A stretch of DNA of 64,000 nucleotides. Source: Nymphaea colorata. Lineage: Eukaryota > Streptophyta > Magnoliopsida > Nymphaeales > Nymphaeaceae. The stretch spans positions 12,697,214 through 12,761,213 of the forward strand of contig NC_045143.1 of NCBI RefSeq assembly GCF_008831285.2, written 5' to 3'. A model generated the notes under the pieces. The model searched no databases, was not told the DNA's origin, and saw only the letters and a program-made list of their open reading frames with translations. Below are positions 31,121-48,739 of this stretch, piece by piece. The number at the start of each line of letters is the position of its first letter. Position 1 is the stretch's first letter. A program made the position numbers and the translations under genes.

Positions 31121-33525
31121 AGAAAAAAGCTTCATGATGCTTGCTGGAAAGGAGACATTCGTTTTTACTTTGACGATTGCCGCCGAGGGGGAGGGGGGAG
31201 GAATAGGCCCATCTTTGAAGATTCCAAGAAGATGGCCAGAATTATTAGACTCTGACCTAATTCATTGTTTGCATCCCAAAATTTTCATTGGTTTTGGAGT
31301 GTTCTAGAAAAATGAGGTTTTGTTTTGAAAGAAGAAAGAAATGGACTCACCCGTTGGTACGAGGATCGACCGTTCCCGACACCTTTACTGGGGGTAATCA
31401 ACCCAAGAGCTATGTTTATCATTGCTGCATTTCATTTTAACTTAAACATCTTTTTGATTCTATATGCGGTGTAGAAAATATTGAAAGTTTGATGTTTCAA
31501 ACTTTTGAAAAAATTCTTTAAGAGTTGCTTGAAAATGTGAAATGTTTTGAAGAAAAAATGGAACTAGTAAATATCATTTGAAATCACTTTAGTGTTCTCT
31601 TAAGACTTTAAGTAGGTTTGAGATTTTGCTCTAATTCGGTTACCACCTAGCTAGAGCTCCATCCCATCTTGCTTAAGTTCTTTTGGAGATGTGCTTGTGA
31701 TCATAAGTGAAATAAAATAGGTGAGAATGTATGGATGCATTTATCTTATATGATTGAAAGAATGTAAAACATTCCTACCACAACATTCATCTAAAGTCAT
31801 TCCTACCACAACATACATCTAGGATTTTGTTGTTATAATTATTGTATATAAGAAGGAAAAGTTTTTGAAAAGGGATAGGGATTGTAGACCATCAAGCATG
31901 ATTCTAATATTGGGTCATTACTTGGTTATTGATCTTAATGAAGTTGGTAAATAGAAAGTTCGTGAAAGGAAAATATTAAAAGAATACAAGAGATAAAACA
32001 TTCTTATGAAAAGAAAGAGAGAGAGATAGAGAAAGACATGCATATATGTGTACATGTCATCACGTATACACATATATGAAAGCTTAAGAGAAAAAGATGT
32101 ATTAATTTGAAGAGAAAGAAGAGAGGTTTTAGAGGAAAAGAAAAATATACATACGTATATATGGGTATGTATAAGAAATTTTGTAAGTGGAGACATTTGT
32201 CTTGAAAAGAGGAATAAAATATTTGAAAAAGAGGAAATAGAGCACATATGCATATACATTCATGCATATATGAATGTTTGTAAAATGGAAAGTGAAAGCA
32301 TAGAGAGAGAAAAATGGAGGGATCATCACATGTACATGGATGTATATAATATGTATATACATACGTGCCTTCACAAGATTAGAAATCAATGAACAACTTA
32401 AGACTACCAACTTCGAGTTTAATGTAGGCCGGAGGGGAGCTTGGACTCATGCAAGAGTCTAAGCTAAGTCCCTAAGGCCATGTTAGAAGATTGCTTTTGA
32501 AAATGTTTTGGAAAATATGATTTATATAAGTATATAATGTTGTTATTTAGTTTGTTGTAAGGGATATATTTCTTTCACCGTTGGGTATGGAAGAAAACAA
32601 GCAATATAACGAGACACTCATTAGGGTTCCTAATGGGGTGATTAGGAAGGAAACTTATACGTGATGACATGAGAATGCATTTTTTTAACATGTACATATT
32701 CGTGAGGGTTTCTCCAGGTTGGACAAGTCCCAACCTCAAAAATTAATATAAAGATAAAGAATCACTAAACCACACTCTCATTCTCACCATACATTTACAT
32801 ATAAATGGAAAACCAAGCAACTATGCATGGATAATATATAGACAATATTCAAGGAAGGAAAGAGAGAGAGAGAAAGATGAAAAGAGAAAGATTCAACTAG
32901 GAGGAAGGGCATGAAGTAACTATGAAATGAAAGATCATCTCATCTTTCCATGCTCCCGGTGCACTTGAGCATAGCCTCTTGTCTCTAAAAAAAGAGATTG
33001 AGTGTTATCTCCTTTTACCATGGGAGTGGAAGATGAGAAGAAAATGAGGAAAGCAAAAGAAGTATATATTCAAGAAAGGAAAGAGCAACAACAACAAGAT
33101 TATATTTGAGAAAATAAATAACATGATTTAATCGTAGAATGAAAGATTATCTCATCTTCTCATGCTCCCGGTGCTCTCGAGTATAGCCTCTTGACTCTAA
33201 AATAGAGAGTGAGAGTTATCTCATATGGCCATGGGGAGATGAAGAAGAAAAGAAAGAAAATAAAGAATGGAGTGAGGTTTTGATTACATACCTCTAAATG
33301 AGAAAGACTTAAAGAAAATGAACACCTTAGCTTAAAGATCCCCTTGAGTGAAGCTCCAAGATGATGCCTCCAAGAGGGTTATAGCTTGCTCCAAGTTGGA
33401 GAGAAATAGAAAGAGGAAGAGGGGGAGAAAGAGAGAGCTCAAGAGAAACTCTAAGTCTTCAAGAGAGAATACACTAGAGTTTCTCCCAATGACCAATCTT
33501 GTCCAAGAGGAGGGAAGTGATGGGT

Positions 33526-33533
33526 ATTTATAG
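33526..33533 (-). promoter_or_regulatory. TATA box of the solo LTR
   Basis: TATAAATA on the minus strand, preceded by a CCTC stretch and followed by ACCCATCACTTCCC. Its placement relative to the LTR start parallels the TATA box of the Tat/Ogre-like LTR. Confidence 0.5.
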
Positions 33534-33574
33534 AGGATTTTAGAGCCAAAACCCAAAATTTGAATTTTTTGACC

Positions 33575-34062
33575 TAAAAAGACCAAAATCACCCTTTAAA
33601 AGGAGACTTTTTGTCAAAAGGAAGGGCAAATGGGTCATGTCCACCAAAAAAGACTAAAATCACCCTCTAAAAGGAGATTTTTTTGTCAAAAGGAATGGCA
33701 AATTAGACTTGTCTACAAAAAAAAAAAAATCACCCTCTAAAAGAAGACTTTTTGTCAAAAGAAATGGTAAATTGGTCTTGTCCACTCAAAAAGACTAAAA
33801 TCACCCTCTAAAAGAAGACTTTTTGTCAAAAGAAATGGTAAATTGGTCTTGTCCACCCAAAAAGACTAAAATCACTCTCAAAAAATATTTTTTTGTCAAA
33901 AGAAAGGTAAATTGGTTTTGTCCACCCAAAAAGACTAAAATTGCTCTCTAAAAGGAGGTTCTTTGTCAAAAAGAATGGGCAAATAGGTCTTGTTTACTAA
34001 AAAAACCAAAATTACCCTCTAAAAGGAGGTTCTTTATAAAAAGGAAAGGGCAAATGGGTCTC
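33575..34062 (-). repeat. About seven tandem copies of a ~70-bp unit in the LTR U3
   Basis: Plus-strand units share AAAATCACCCTCTAAAAG, TTTTTGTCAAAAG and AAATTGGTCTTGTCCAC. Starts are near 33583, 33652, 33720, 33790, 33860, 33932 and 34004. They lie just upstream of the LTR TATA box on the minus strand, the position of an enhancer array. Confidence 0.8.
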
Positions 34063-34212
34063 AAATGCTTGATTTGGATTTGAACTTCGGTTTTTAGATC
34101 TAATTTGGATTTGGATTGTGGCTTTGGACCAATTTAGATTCAAAAATTAAGTTTTGTGTTTTTAATAAAAGAGGACATTATTTTTGGAAAAATTTGGGGT
34201 GATTACATTCAT

Positions 34213-35260
34213 AAACCAGCCTTTTTTAACATGATGGAGAGACTGCATATGGAGAGGTCAAGGCGAGAGGCTTTTGGTCTAGCAATCGTCTTGGGCGGGC
34301 GGAGGAATCCTGGAGAGTTTTTCTATGTGACAGGGTTGCTCATCCAAGAGTAGATGATTCTCAAGGCTCTTGACTCTAGACCATAAAAAAAAGAGGGGTC
34401 TTGAGCTTGCTAATAGGTGTCCAATTTGTTGTTCGGTGGAGGAGTCTAATGATCATCTCTTTCTTCATTGTGGTTTGGCTCGATAGTCTTGGAGGTGGAT
34501 TGTTGGTAAATTCAGCCGTAAATTTTTAAATGGCAGTGATCTTATAAAGGAGCTGAAAAGATGGTACAGTTATACTTTCAAGAGGGGCTGGGTTATGAGA
34601 TGTTGGAGGATTTGTTTTGATTTAGAGCATTTGGAAGTAGAGAAATGCTTGCTTTCATGGGGAACGGAGTGTGTCCATTGAGGCTATGACAAAACAGATT
34701 TATTATAACTGTGTGACCAGTTTTGAAGCCATCTTTACGAACATGGTTGATACTCTCGAAGAGTTAAGATGCTGAGTCAGGGCTAGCATTATGCCGGGTG
34801 TATAGAAACTTGACATGGAACAGCAGAGTCACATCCAAAGTGCCTCCAAGTGAATCCATGATAGCAGTTAGTATAAAGTGCTCAGCCTCAGTTGGTGAGG
34901 GTGAGAGATCTTTTTGTTGCAGATCAACCTCTCCATATCCAGAATTGGAGATGCTGGATTTCTTACAGCATTTTCTGCTTGGGGGCAGTAGCACGATTAT
35001 CATAGGCTCCAATAACAAATCTTGGATAAAGTGGCTTGAAATGTGGCTGGAGGACAGGGTCTGGTCTTCCTTGTATTTTGCAGAAGCACTTGCGTCGTTC
35101 CCGCTTCACAAAAGAGAACCCTAATGCTGACACCATTAGGGCTTCTGGACTGTTTTTTCTCAACAGCAGTTTTGTTCATTCTTGTACATATTGACTGTTT
35201 TTTTTTGTATATCAGCTTTAATAAATTTGGATTTGGAGGTCTAACTCCAGCAGGTTTGAT
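34213..35260 (+). mobile_element. LINE fragment 3: zinc-binding RT C-terminus and 3' end
   Basis: After the second copy of the target duplication the frame gives ANRCPICCSVEESNDHLFLH with a following CG and WRWIVGKF. This is the zf-RVT zinc-binding domain (Cys-X2-Cys ... His-X-X-X-His/Cys) at the C-terminus of plant LINE polymerases, at about 34390-34510. Downstream is a 3'-UTR-like region with a T-rich tract and TTTAATAAATT near 35217. It completes the LINE that starts at 12465. The exact 3' end is not clear; a (TA)n run follows at 35285-35314. Confidence 0.6.
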
Positions 35261-35283
35261 GAGGAAAAAGACACCCTGCATAG

Positions 35284-35319
<36 letters not shown>

Positions 35320-36290
35320 GGAGGGGTGGAAGTTCATGCGCATGAATTTTTTGTCCACCGTGATTTTCTGGCTTAATGCACAACAAAAATCCCTTTGGAT
35401 GCAATCCAAGACAACCAAACTCAGCATTAAAATTATGATTAACATAAAAAAATTGTTGATTGTGAAACTGACCTATTAAATGTTCAACAAGGATGAAAGC
35501 AGAGTTGCTTCTTTAGATGGAAAAAAAAAATAAAGGAAACAAATTTGCCCTCTAGACCGATGGACGATTTTCAGAAAATCTTGTCGAGGCATCTTGTGGA
35601 GGCACGCTGGGAAATTCCGTGAAATCAGGCAGCAGCGATGCAGGAAAGTCCCATTCGGTCGCCCCACGTGATTGTTGGGGCTTCAGGTGATAAAAGTCGT
35701 TGATGTAGGACTTTTTTACTATTCACTCGCCGTCTTTGAAAGTTTTGGCAGTTAGAACGACGAATTTTCACTGCACCCACTGTTTAAATTCAGCGGTACG
35801 TAAAATTAAGGTCCAGGTTTTTATTTAAATTCTTGTCAATTATTTGTAGAGTTTTTAAGTTGTTTGGTAATAGTAATAAATTGTTATTGTCAAAAAATTA
35901 AAATACATTAATTGAATATTTTATTACATTGTTTTTTGCTTTAATTTTTATTTAAGACAGATATATTAGATAATGATAGCCAAACAGTGGTTTGACTGCT
36001 GATTTAAGCAAAAAATAAATAAATTTTGCCTAAACAGGATGAACAACACATGATATTTAGGATTTTTGTTTCTGATGCATTATTGGTAGTCTTTTTGGTG
36101 TGATTGATGGCAATAGTGTCATGACATATATTTTTATATGTTTTCTCAAATAAGACGAGGACCGCCGTAGAAGCGACGGTGGTCATGGTATCTTTTTGAA
36201 GCATGCACTTCACTGTTTAAACGGCTCGATCCGAGTCGGTCATGGCGGGGACGATTCTCTCAGTCCCACTGTGGCGGAGAATCACGCAGT
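35320..36290. other. Intergenic region upstream of RBCX2
   Basis: AT-rich, no coding sequence recognised. A few short minus-strand frames (35476-35667, 36004-36213) look like chance. The last ~100 bp become GC-rich towards the promoter. Confidence 0.4.
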
Positions 36291-36298
36291 AACGAGTG

Positions 36299-36308
36299 GC
36301 CACGTGGC
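36299..36308 (+). promoter_or_regulatory. G-box in the RBCX2 promoter
   Basis: GCCACGTGGC, a palindromic G-box with CACGTG core (36301-36306), about 320 bp upstream of the start codon. G-boxes bind bHLH/bZIP factors and are common in light-regulated chloroplast genes; its use here is inferred. Confidence 0.5.
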
Positions 36309-36380
36309 AACTGCAACTGAACCGTAGAAACAGCGGGAAGGTGAGGCTGAGAAAAGCGGCGGAGAATTGTGGACTCCATC

Positions 36381-36434
36381 CCTCTCTCTCTCTCTCTCAC
36401 CAATTGGTAGATAGAGAGAGAGAGAGAGAGAGTG
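36381..36434. repeat. CT/GA inverted microsatellite around a CCAATTGG core
   Basis: A (CT)n run and a (GA)n run face each other across CACCAATTGGTAGA. This makes a near-perfect hairpin of about 20 bp per arm in the promoter or leader, 190 bp upstream of the RBCX2 ATG. Confidence 0.8.
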
Positions 36435-36623
36435 AGTCTTGATCCTAACCCTATTTCAGTCCTCTCTTCGTCTTCTTCTTCCTCTTGATGCTGCTGTATC
36501 TCCATTGGTTCAAACAGAACTAGGGGTGTTCTATCTCCTCGGTTCTCCCTTCGGTTTCTCTTCTCTTCTTTCTTTCTGCAACTGTGTGCGTGCGTGTGCG
36601 TTTGTTTGGGAGAGGGAGAGAGA

Positions 36624-41517
<4,894 letters not shown>

Positions 41518-42270
41518 GGATGATCACAATTTTAGCATTCCTGGGAATGATCAATTTAGATTGCTATTAGTCTTACATCCAGAGTATATTCTTATCTGCA
41601 TATATTCTTCAACCTACTTTCTAGGCCTATCTGTATATACAAGCCCTCTAGTACACTGATGCATTAAAGTCATTTATTTCCTCTCTATAAGCTGTTGTGG
41701 ATGCATGATCTTCCGTGGATCTTTTACCATTCGACCGGCTACATTTGCTTTTATTTGTTCTCTTCGGCAACAGTGTCACTCTGTGTGAGTTTGGTAAAGC
41801 TTATTACATCATAACAAGCTCATCTTGACACGAGTTTTATTCTAAAATGAGCAAGACTTCTACTAACCACCCAGAAGAATGGCTGGTGAATCTGACACAC
41901 ATATGGTTATGTAAAGGGTGGGAAAACTGAATTAATATAATCGTAGACTTGTTGCTGATTTCAGTGGAGTCACCAACTAGAACTCGTTTTTAACTTGACT
42001 TGAAGTTGGAATTTTTGGTACTTTCCACTGCAAAATCATAACTATTTTTCAACTCCTGATTTGCATCGTCTATTTTACATCCTTTTCATGTGTTGAGGAT
42101 GGTAGTAGGCCAAGCTAGAAACTGTGAATTCAAAAAGTAATAGTTTTGCTCCGAGGGGCTTAGTGCAACCAGGTGGCAAGGTAGCTCATAAAAATGGGTT
42201 TGGGTTACAAGTTCATGTAGTTGCGTTGCTTTCAAGTTGAAGGATGTAACTGTCTCTTCCATATATATAT

Positions 42271-42329
<59 letters not shown>

Positions 42330-44560
42330 ATCGTGAGATTCTCAGGAAAAGGTTTTGGGTCATCCCGTGGTCAACCAGGCTTCTTTTCAAAATCCAGATA
42401 AGGCTGCATGGCTTTTTGTTCATCGTTACCAGGCCATTGTGCCAAAAAACAGTTGGTGCGTTATTGGAGAGAAGGTAGATTTGTTCCGACTATGCCTCGG
42501 ATTGAACTTGATAGTCCGGGAAACAAGCCTTCCTATTGGACGAAATCGGTAAAGTAGGAAAATTATTTTTTTTTTTCGAATGACACTTCTCCCTTTGCAA
42601 AAATGAGAAATATCACAAATTAAATGGTGTCCTACTCCCATCTGACAAAGTTTTGCACTGTGTTGAAGAAGTCGAGAGATCCAATTGTGTGACTTGGACT
42701 TTCATGATGGACTGCTCGAGTCACTGAGCAATGTGGACCGCATTTTGTGTCGTCGGCGTGGTTAGTGTACTCCTGGGTTACTGCTGCAACATTTTAACTA
42801 TGAATGGTGGGCGGCTAGATGTCTTCTTCTTCAAAGAAGACATAAAATTATTGCTGATGGCAAGCAATTAGGGGCTGTTTGATGGATTAGAAATATGGAA
42901 TGAGAAATAAGATCTTGGAAATAAGTTTCCAGGAAAATGGAATGGGAAATTTTCATCCTCCATTTTTGCTGAGTGTGTGATAGGATTGGAAGATGTTTCC
43001 TAGAAACATTCTTCTTAGCTAGATGGCCTGGGATGGAATTGGAGAGGAAGAAGATAAAGGCAGGGAAGGTAAAGATTTTTTTTGGTCTGGAAAATATAGT
43101 CCGACCCCTTGGGGTGGGACGAAATTTCTGGAAATATCTTTTCAGGAATCACCCCAACGTTCCTTTTTTTTTCATCCTATGTTTGATGAACAAGAATAAC
43201 TTTTGAAAATTTGAATTTTATTTCTACCACCAATGGATATTTCTTGCCCCCCAAACGTGCCCAATTATAGTCATCATTAATTGTTAATGTATATAGGATA
43301 ATGTTGTAAAATACAAAGATGAGTTGCTTTGCAATGTCACAAATTATATTGGAGTTATAAATGACTATATGCTTGGGCTGCATCTTGCTGCACTAATTTT
43401 AGTTGGATGTGATGTTCTTTATATTGAATTAGTAAAAACAAAAAACATTTTAAAGTTAGAACCACTTAAAATATAAAGACAAAAATAAGAAAATTAATTG
43501 GCACTGGAAAAAGAGGTTTCGGGTTTTATTTTTTTATTCAATTCCGTCAGAAATTGTCATATTCTTCGGTTCGCCACAACGTAAAGAGATTCTTAATGTG
43601 TTGTAAGCCTTGGTTCGATTAATAATATCGTCCTGGAAAGTTTACAGCAGAGAGCAACCAGAACAAGTTTTGGATAAGATGCATACTTTTCGAATAAAGC
43701 ACATAGAAACATGTCCTTATTGAATATGAACCAGAGTTGTTTGCGTTTCTAGAATCCCAGATCTAGATTTCAAACTAATCATTTTTCGACAAACCTAGCT
43801 AAGTTGGACTATCAATTAACACCTTTCACATGAGTTCTTTTAAATGTATACATTTAACCGGGGGTTGGTGCAATGGTTGGGGCAAAGATTGGTAGACTGC
43901 TAGATTCTGTTTCGAATTTTTGTGACGTCAATATTTTATAAAACAAAAGATTAAAGTATAACAGAAATGTCACCTCAACTAGATAATATGATGAGGAAAA
44001 GAAAAAGGGGAGATGGCACGTCCGCCTTCACTCTGGCATAAGGAATAACTTTCAGCTCACCCTAAAACCGGGTTTGGTACGTTCAAAAATAATAATAATA
44101 ATTGAGCTGGTTGACTTAAGATTCAATGGCTGATCATGGTTCAATGTGCCAAACAATTTGACTACACCCAACCATCTGTTCAGCTGGGCCACTAAGGTTT
44201 ATTTAAAGAAATGTGCACGAAAGAATGAAAAACCTCTCATTACCCATGGTTGTGTTGTATGAAAAATTGTATAAGAAAATATGTAATGATCATAATACTT
44301 TTTGATAAAAAAAAGTAAAACATTTAAAACTTTAAAAAGACATTTTTATTTTTCTAAAATACCCCAATTTTTTCCCTTTTTTTTTTCATATCTGTTACGT
44401 ACGCCACCGTGATGCGCACAGCTGGATCTCCATTGCCTCGAGCGCACAGATCTGAAGGGGCTTCGCCCCGCAACACTGTCAAACCGTGTATTTGTGATTT
44501 ATTTGATAAGTTTACGCAGTGATCTATAATTTCGCAAACATTACGCGCTATTTGTAAGTA
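41518..44560. other. RBCX2 3' flank and intergenic DNA
   Basis: The 3' UTR probably ends within the first few hundred bases; no decisive polyadenylation signal was singled out. A (TA)n run of ~67 bp is at 42260-42326. A perfect small hairpin GGGGC-TTC-GCCCC sits at 44457-44469. Apart from the possible MITE at 42866-43262 I recognise no gene or transposon coding sequence. Confidence 0.5.
42866..43262. mobile_element. Possible hAT-like MITE
   Basis: The left end, AGGGGCTGTTTGATGGATTA, faces a right end, CCCCCCAAACGTGCCC. The TIR core (GGG..GTTTG) is typical but imperfect. Flanks GCAATTA and CCAATTA share CAATTA. The element is about 400 bp long, non-coding and rich in GGAAA/TTTCC words. Confidence 0.4.
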
Positions 44561-44599
44561 CGTTAGGCCGTTATGTAAATTTCTGAAGAAACGATCTTC

Positions 44600-44856
44600 T
44601 TAGAGTGTCGTCTCTCTTTCTCTCTCTCTTTCCCCCTCCCCATACCCCAAAATTGAAGCGAGGACGGCCACTGCCGGAATCTGCCCAGCGCTGTTCGCCA
44701 AAGATCGGAGCTCTCTCGTACCATAATTCCAGCGGGCAGGATATCAGGGGGCCAGAGCCTTCAGGCCAGGTCTCTCTCTCTCTCTCACACACACACACCA
44801 GGCAGCCCAGCGGGCCGGGATCAGGTGGACTACACCCGTCTGGCCTGCCTGGTCCC

Positions 44857-44903
<47 letters not shown>

Positions 44904-44975
44904 ACACACACACACGCACACATATACGCACACCCACACACACGCCAGCGTGCACACGTACACACACACACACAC
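44600..44975. repeat. CT and CA microsatellites around a GC-rich block
   Basis: CT runs at about 44611-44630, 44770-44787 and 44858-44889, then CA-rich sequence to 44975. The GC-rich piece 44650-44769 ends CCAG|GT and could be an untranslated first exon of the downstream gene, ATG4. That is a guess from texture: pyrimidine runs and GC-rich leaders often mark plant 5' ends. The open frames on both strands across the repeats are artefacts. Confidence 0.5.
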
Positions 44976-46861
44976 AAACCCCTCCTTTCATCCCTCTTTG
45001 CTAATCTTTTGTGGATTTCCTTTTCCTTTTTATTAGAATTCCATCTGTGTTCAGCGATTAAGAAATTGATTTTTAAAATGTGTGAATTTATCGTACAATC
45101 AGCTAGAACAACATTGGACAAAGTCAAAAGAGATCTACAATTAAAAAAAAATTATCTTTACCATGTCATAAGTTGAACAGTATGCGAGAGTGCTTGTGTT
45201 TATCTATCAATTTTCATTTCCCCTGGTGTTATCCTCTTAAAGTTTGGTGTTCAGCACTCTCAATTAAAAACATAAAAAAGTTGCAATATTGATATTGTTA
45301 CAGGTTATGGAGTGTTGGAAAATATATTTTTGCACACAAATGATACATTGTATTTCTTCTTACACGTTATATATTATTGAAGGATTTTATTATATATCCT
45401 TTTTTTGTTATAAATTTGTCAAATAAATGTGGTGCACACTATCATGGGTTATACTTGATTACACATGTATGCCTGTTGCAAATTTCTCTATATGTTTGAA
45501 AGCGTGCTATTCATGTCCAAGTTACGAATAACACATGAACCATTCTGAATCCCAGTTCCGAGATAGCTAACGATGCTTTGTTCTGATATCATGTCTGGTG
45601 TCATTTTGCGCTCAAGGATGGGGGGAAATTTTCAACATGAAAGCTGTGTGGTATCTCATCTTATTTACAGCAAAAAAAAATTGACGTCTTGGTACAATAA
45701 TGACATTACTATTTTACTAGATGACAGGGGGAAAATAAGTTTTGGAAAATTTATCCTTCGAACTTGGTGGCAGTTGTGGACCCTGATCAGGATATAAGAT
45801 TTAAATCCAACTTCAGCTCTTAACATAGCCCTTATTAATTGACTATGCCCTGAATCTTAACTCCTTATGTAGGCTACTAGAAGCTCACTTCGTTATACAT
45901 CTTCATTTATGCCCTTTGGCTTGCTAATGCAGTGTGCTGTTAAAATGCTGGCTATTATCTGTGACCTGCTACTGTAGTTTTGCAAGTCAAACACGTTGTT
46001 TTTTTAGCAATCTCTGTTTTTCCGTCTTGACGATGATTCCAATCATAACAATAAAAATATCCTTCTTACATCTTTTTTCCTTGCCAAAATTCAGTTTGCC
46101 TACTGCTTTAACCTATGTACTTGACGAGAAGAGACTCTATTGCTCTATACTGTATCTTATGAGCTTAAATGTGTAGCTAATCATACTGGTTATAAAGAAC
46201 AACATTTTTCAAATAAAAGGTCTTAGAAGTTAGAACAGAACTTTTACCTCAATTGATCATTAAGTTTTTGGCAATAGGCGAATAAGTTTGACCCATAGTC
46301 ATTGAAATATTGAAGATATCCATGAATATAGGTTATTGTTAATGCCGTTTAGGCAAAAACAGTAGCTTGCATATTTTCCTTCTTAATTTGACCCACGTGC
46401 GATGGTGGACTTGATTCAGACAATCTCTAAACGAATTTAAAATCCAACTTAGTATGGTTTTAAGTGTTGTGAAATTTGAATTTAGCTTCATCCTAAGTTT
46501 TGTAAGACTATTCTTTGAATTGAAAGTTGCTTCTGTTTCAAATCTTGTCTGGATCTTGAAATGTCTAGATATAGAGACTATGATGTACCTGTTCATGTGT
46601 GCTTCTTGCATATATAAGGTGCGCAAAAAAAATAGAATCATTGTAACTTAAATAAGCTGGATGTTTAATAAGGGCTTGTTTGCAAACATGGAGGAAAACA
46701 TTTTAGACAGAAGATCTGAGACCTTCTCTTCCACAAGTTTCGTGATTACCTACATGGTTGTGACAAAAATTTTGAGAAATCATATCTCCTTTAACATAGT
46801 TTATTGGAGCATACCATGATTAAAGCATACCCTAAGTTGGAAAATTTGAATTTTTATCTTA

Positions 46862-47745
46862 ATCTTAGTTATCAAGTCAAGGCATCTAGGCGCTGCCTAG
46901 GCACCAGCCAACGCGTGACACCTAGGTGCGCCTAGCCTAAAAAGGCCTCCAATATCTAACAGACTTTTATTCTGTTACTAACACTTCAGTTCTTTGAGAG
47001 CTCTTCCGAAATTAAGTCATATCTAGTTAAAATTAGTTGGCATAATAAAAAATTGCATTCGGTCTGTAAATGAAGATGAAGAAATTTACCCATATTTAAC
47101 AAACTTTTACTTTGCTATTTGTGTACTGAATATTTGATGACCATGAATTAAGTGAATGCATCAGACAAGATTTTTACAACATCGTTATTTAGGAAATGTT
47201 TTACGCTTCATGTGTGGACTATCATCTACATAGTTCATATTGTTTCTTTGCAGCTCTAACATCAGTCAATGTTGAAGTGAGGTCTGCCATATTTCTTTGA
47301 TTACTAGACATGCACTAAACAAGAGAAATTGGTGGTCTTTTTACCATAAACCTAGGTGTTAACATGGGTAAGAAGGCTGGCATAGGTTCCACAACATATG
47401 TTTAAGAGAACATAAGATATGTACAGAAATTCATGGTTTTATAGAATATGTATTAACGTATGGCTGGGGCTTCCACTTGATGAGTTGATATAGAATTTGT
47501 AATTAACGTATAGCAAACTGTAAGTACATACAGTATAATGGTGTATTATAAAATTACGGACTTAATTTGAAGGGAAGCTGACTTTTCACCTTCCCATGGA
47601 CTAGGTGTGCTAGTGCCTAGTCCAGCCTAGGTGCACCTAGGCACCAGTCTAACACGTTGCCTAAGTGTGGACTTAGGCGATGGGTGTGTACTCATGCCTA
47701 GGCGATGCCTAGGCATGGACTAGGTGACGCCGTAACAATGAAGAT
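46862..47745. mobile_element. Non-autonomous element with CCTAGG-rich subterminal repeats
   Basis: The left end (about 46862-46945) and right end (about 47595-47745) both carry clusters of palindromic GCCTAGGC, CACCTAGGTGC and CTAGGCACCAG words. They run in opposite order, with a CTTAGTTATCAAG-type left tip against a GTAACAATGAAG right tip. The ~650-bp centre is AT-rich and non-coding. Similar AGGCG/CCTAGG-rich foldback elements are widespread in plants; I cannot name the superfamily. Confidence 0.5.
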
Positions 47746-48739
47746 CTTAATAGCTGTCCATAATTTTAAAAAATGTAATTGCTAAAATGCAATAGATGCA
47801 TATTTTGAACACTCCGGTTGACTAGTCTTCTTTATGTTTGTCAATGATTTGAGCAAAATTCTTGAGATACTTGGACTAATATCCTCGAACCATAAACTCA
47901 GAGCTATCCTTGAGAAGATCAAACTAGACACTTTGAGTTTAAATCTTGACCGAGGGAAGTATGGAGTTTAACTTGGAGTCTTAAACTGAAAACTTTAGAA
48001 TCATTTGAAAATTCTTGGAATTTGTAAGGACATGGATCCATTTTCTTGATTTGTTGATTGCTCAAGCAATGTCTTTGGGAAACTTAGATTAGATCTTGTA
48101 GCACAGGCTCTAATCTATCCTTGAGAAGCACAGATAAGACGCTTTTGAAGCCACATCAGACTTAAAAGGGTCTAAGCTTTTCAAAAGGACAGACTTGAAC
48201 ACATAAGCCATATGCATCACATAGTCTTAGCAACACATACCCTATTTGGTCAAATTAGCTGCTTGATTTGTTAGATTTCGAATTGATCAGTAATTACATT
48301 TGAGAAAGGCTTTTTCACAGAGATGCATACCCCACCCATGGTATTATCCTCATTTGCCAGTAGTTCACTCAGCATCATATTGTACAAATTGTGATACTGT
48401 TTTCTATCTACCAATTGATTTTCAGTTTACAAAACCTTAGTTATCTTGTTTAAAAATATTTTCTGACAATGACCTAGGATGAATATTGAGGGCGAAATGT
48501 GGGTTCATATTAATCCAAGCATGTCTCTTCATTCTTGATGCTATTCTCAAAGTCATTTTTCAAACTTTTTTTGCCAGCTCTGTGTGAAAGCATATACTGT
48601 ACTTATGCATTTATTTTAAATACAATTCAAAGTCCTTGATTTGAAATGATAACTTCGAGGTTATCACCCTGATGACCCAAACATTCTGCCGAAATTTAAT
48701 GAGTCAATATAAGCATTAGACCTCGGTTAGTTACTGACA

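Larger units (their letters stand above)
31266..34207 (-). mobile_element. Solo LTR (2942 bp) of a Tat/Ogre-like element with perfect 5-bp target duplication
   Basis: Plus orientation starts TGTTTGCATCCC and ends GGTGATTACA, so both ends are TG..CA. It is flanked by identical TTCAT at 31261-31265 and 34208-34212. On the minus strand it starts TGTAATCACCCCAAATTTT, like the 15927 LTR. A minus-strand TATA box TATAAATA (33526-33533) lies about 680 bp in. No internal coding region is present, so it is a recombined solo LTR. It splits LINE fragments 2 and 3. Confidence 0.8.

Noticed and set aside
44571-45127. Frames of 134-143 aa on both strands
   Set aside because: They come from CT and CA microsatellites; the proteins are runs of Leu-Ser, His-Thr or Val-Cys.
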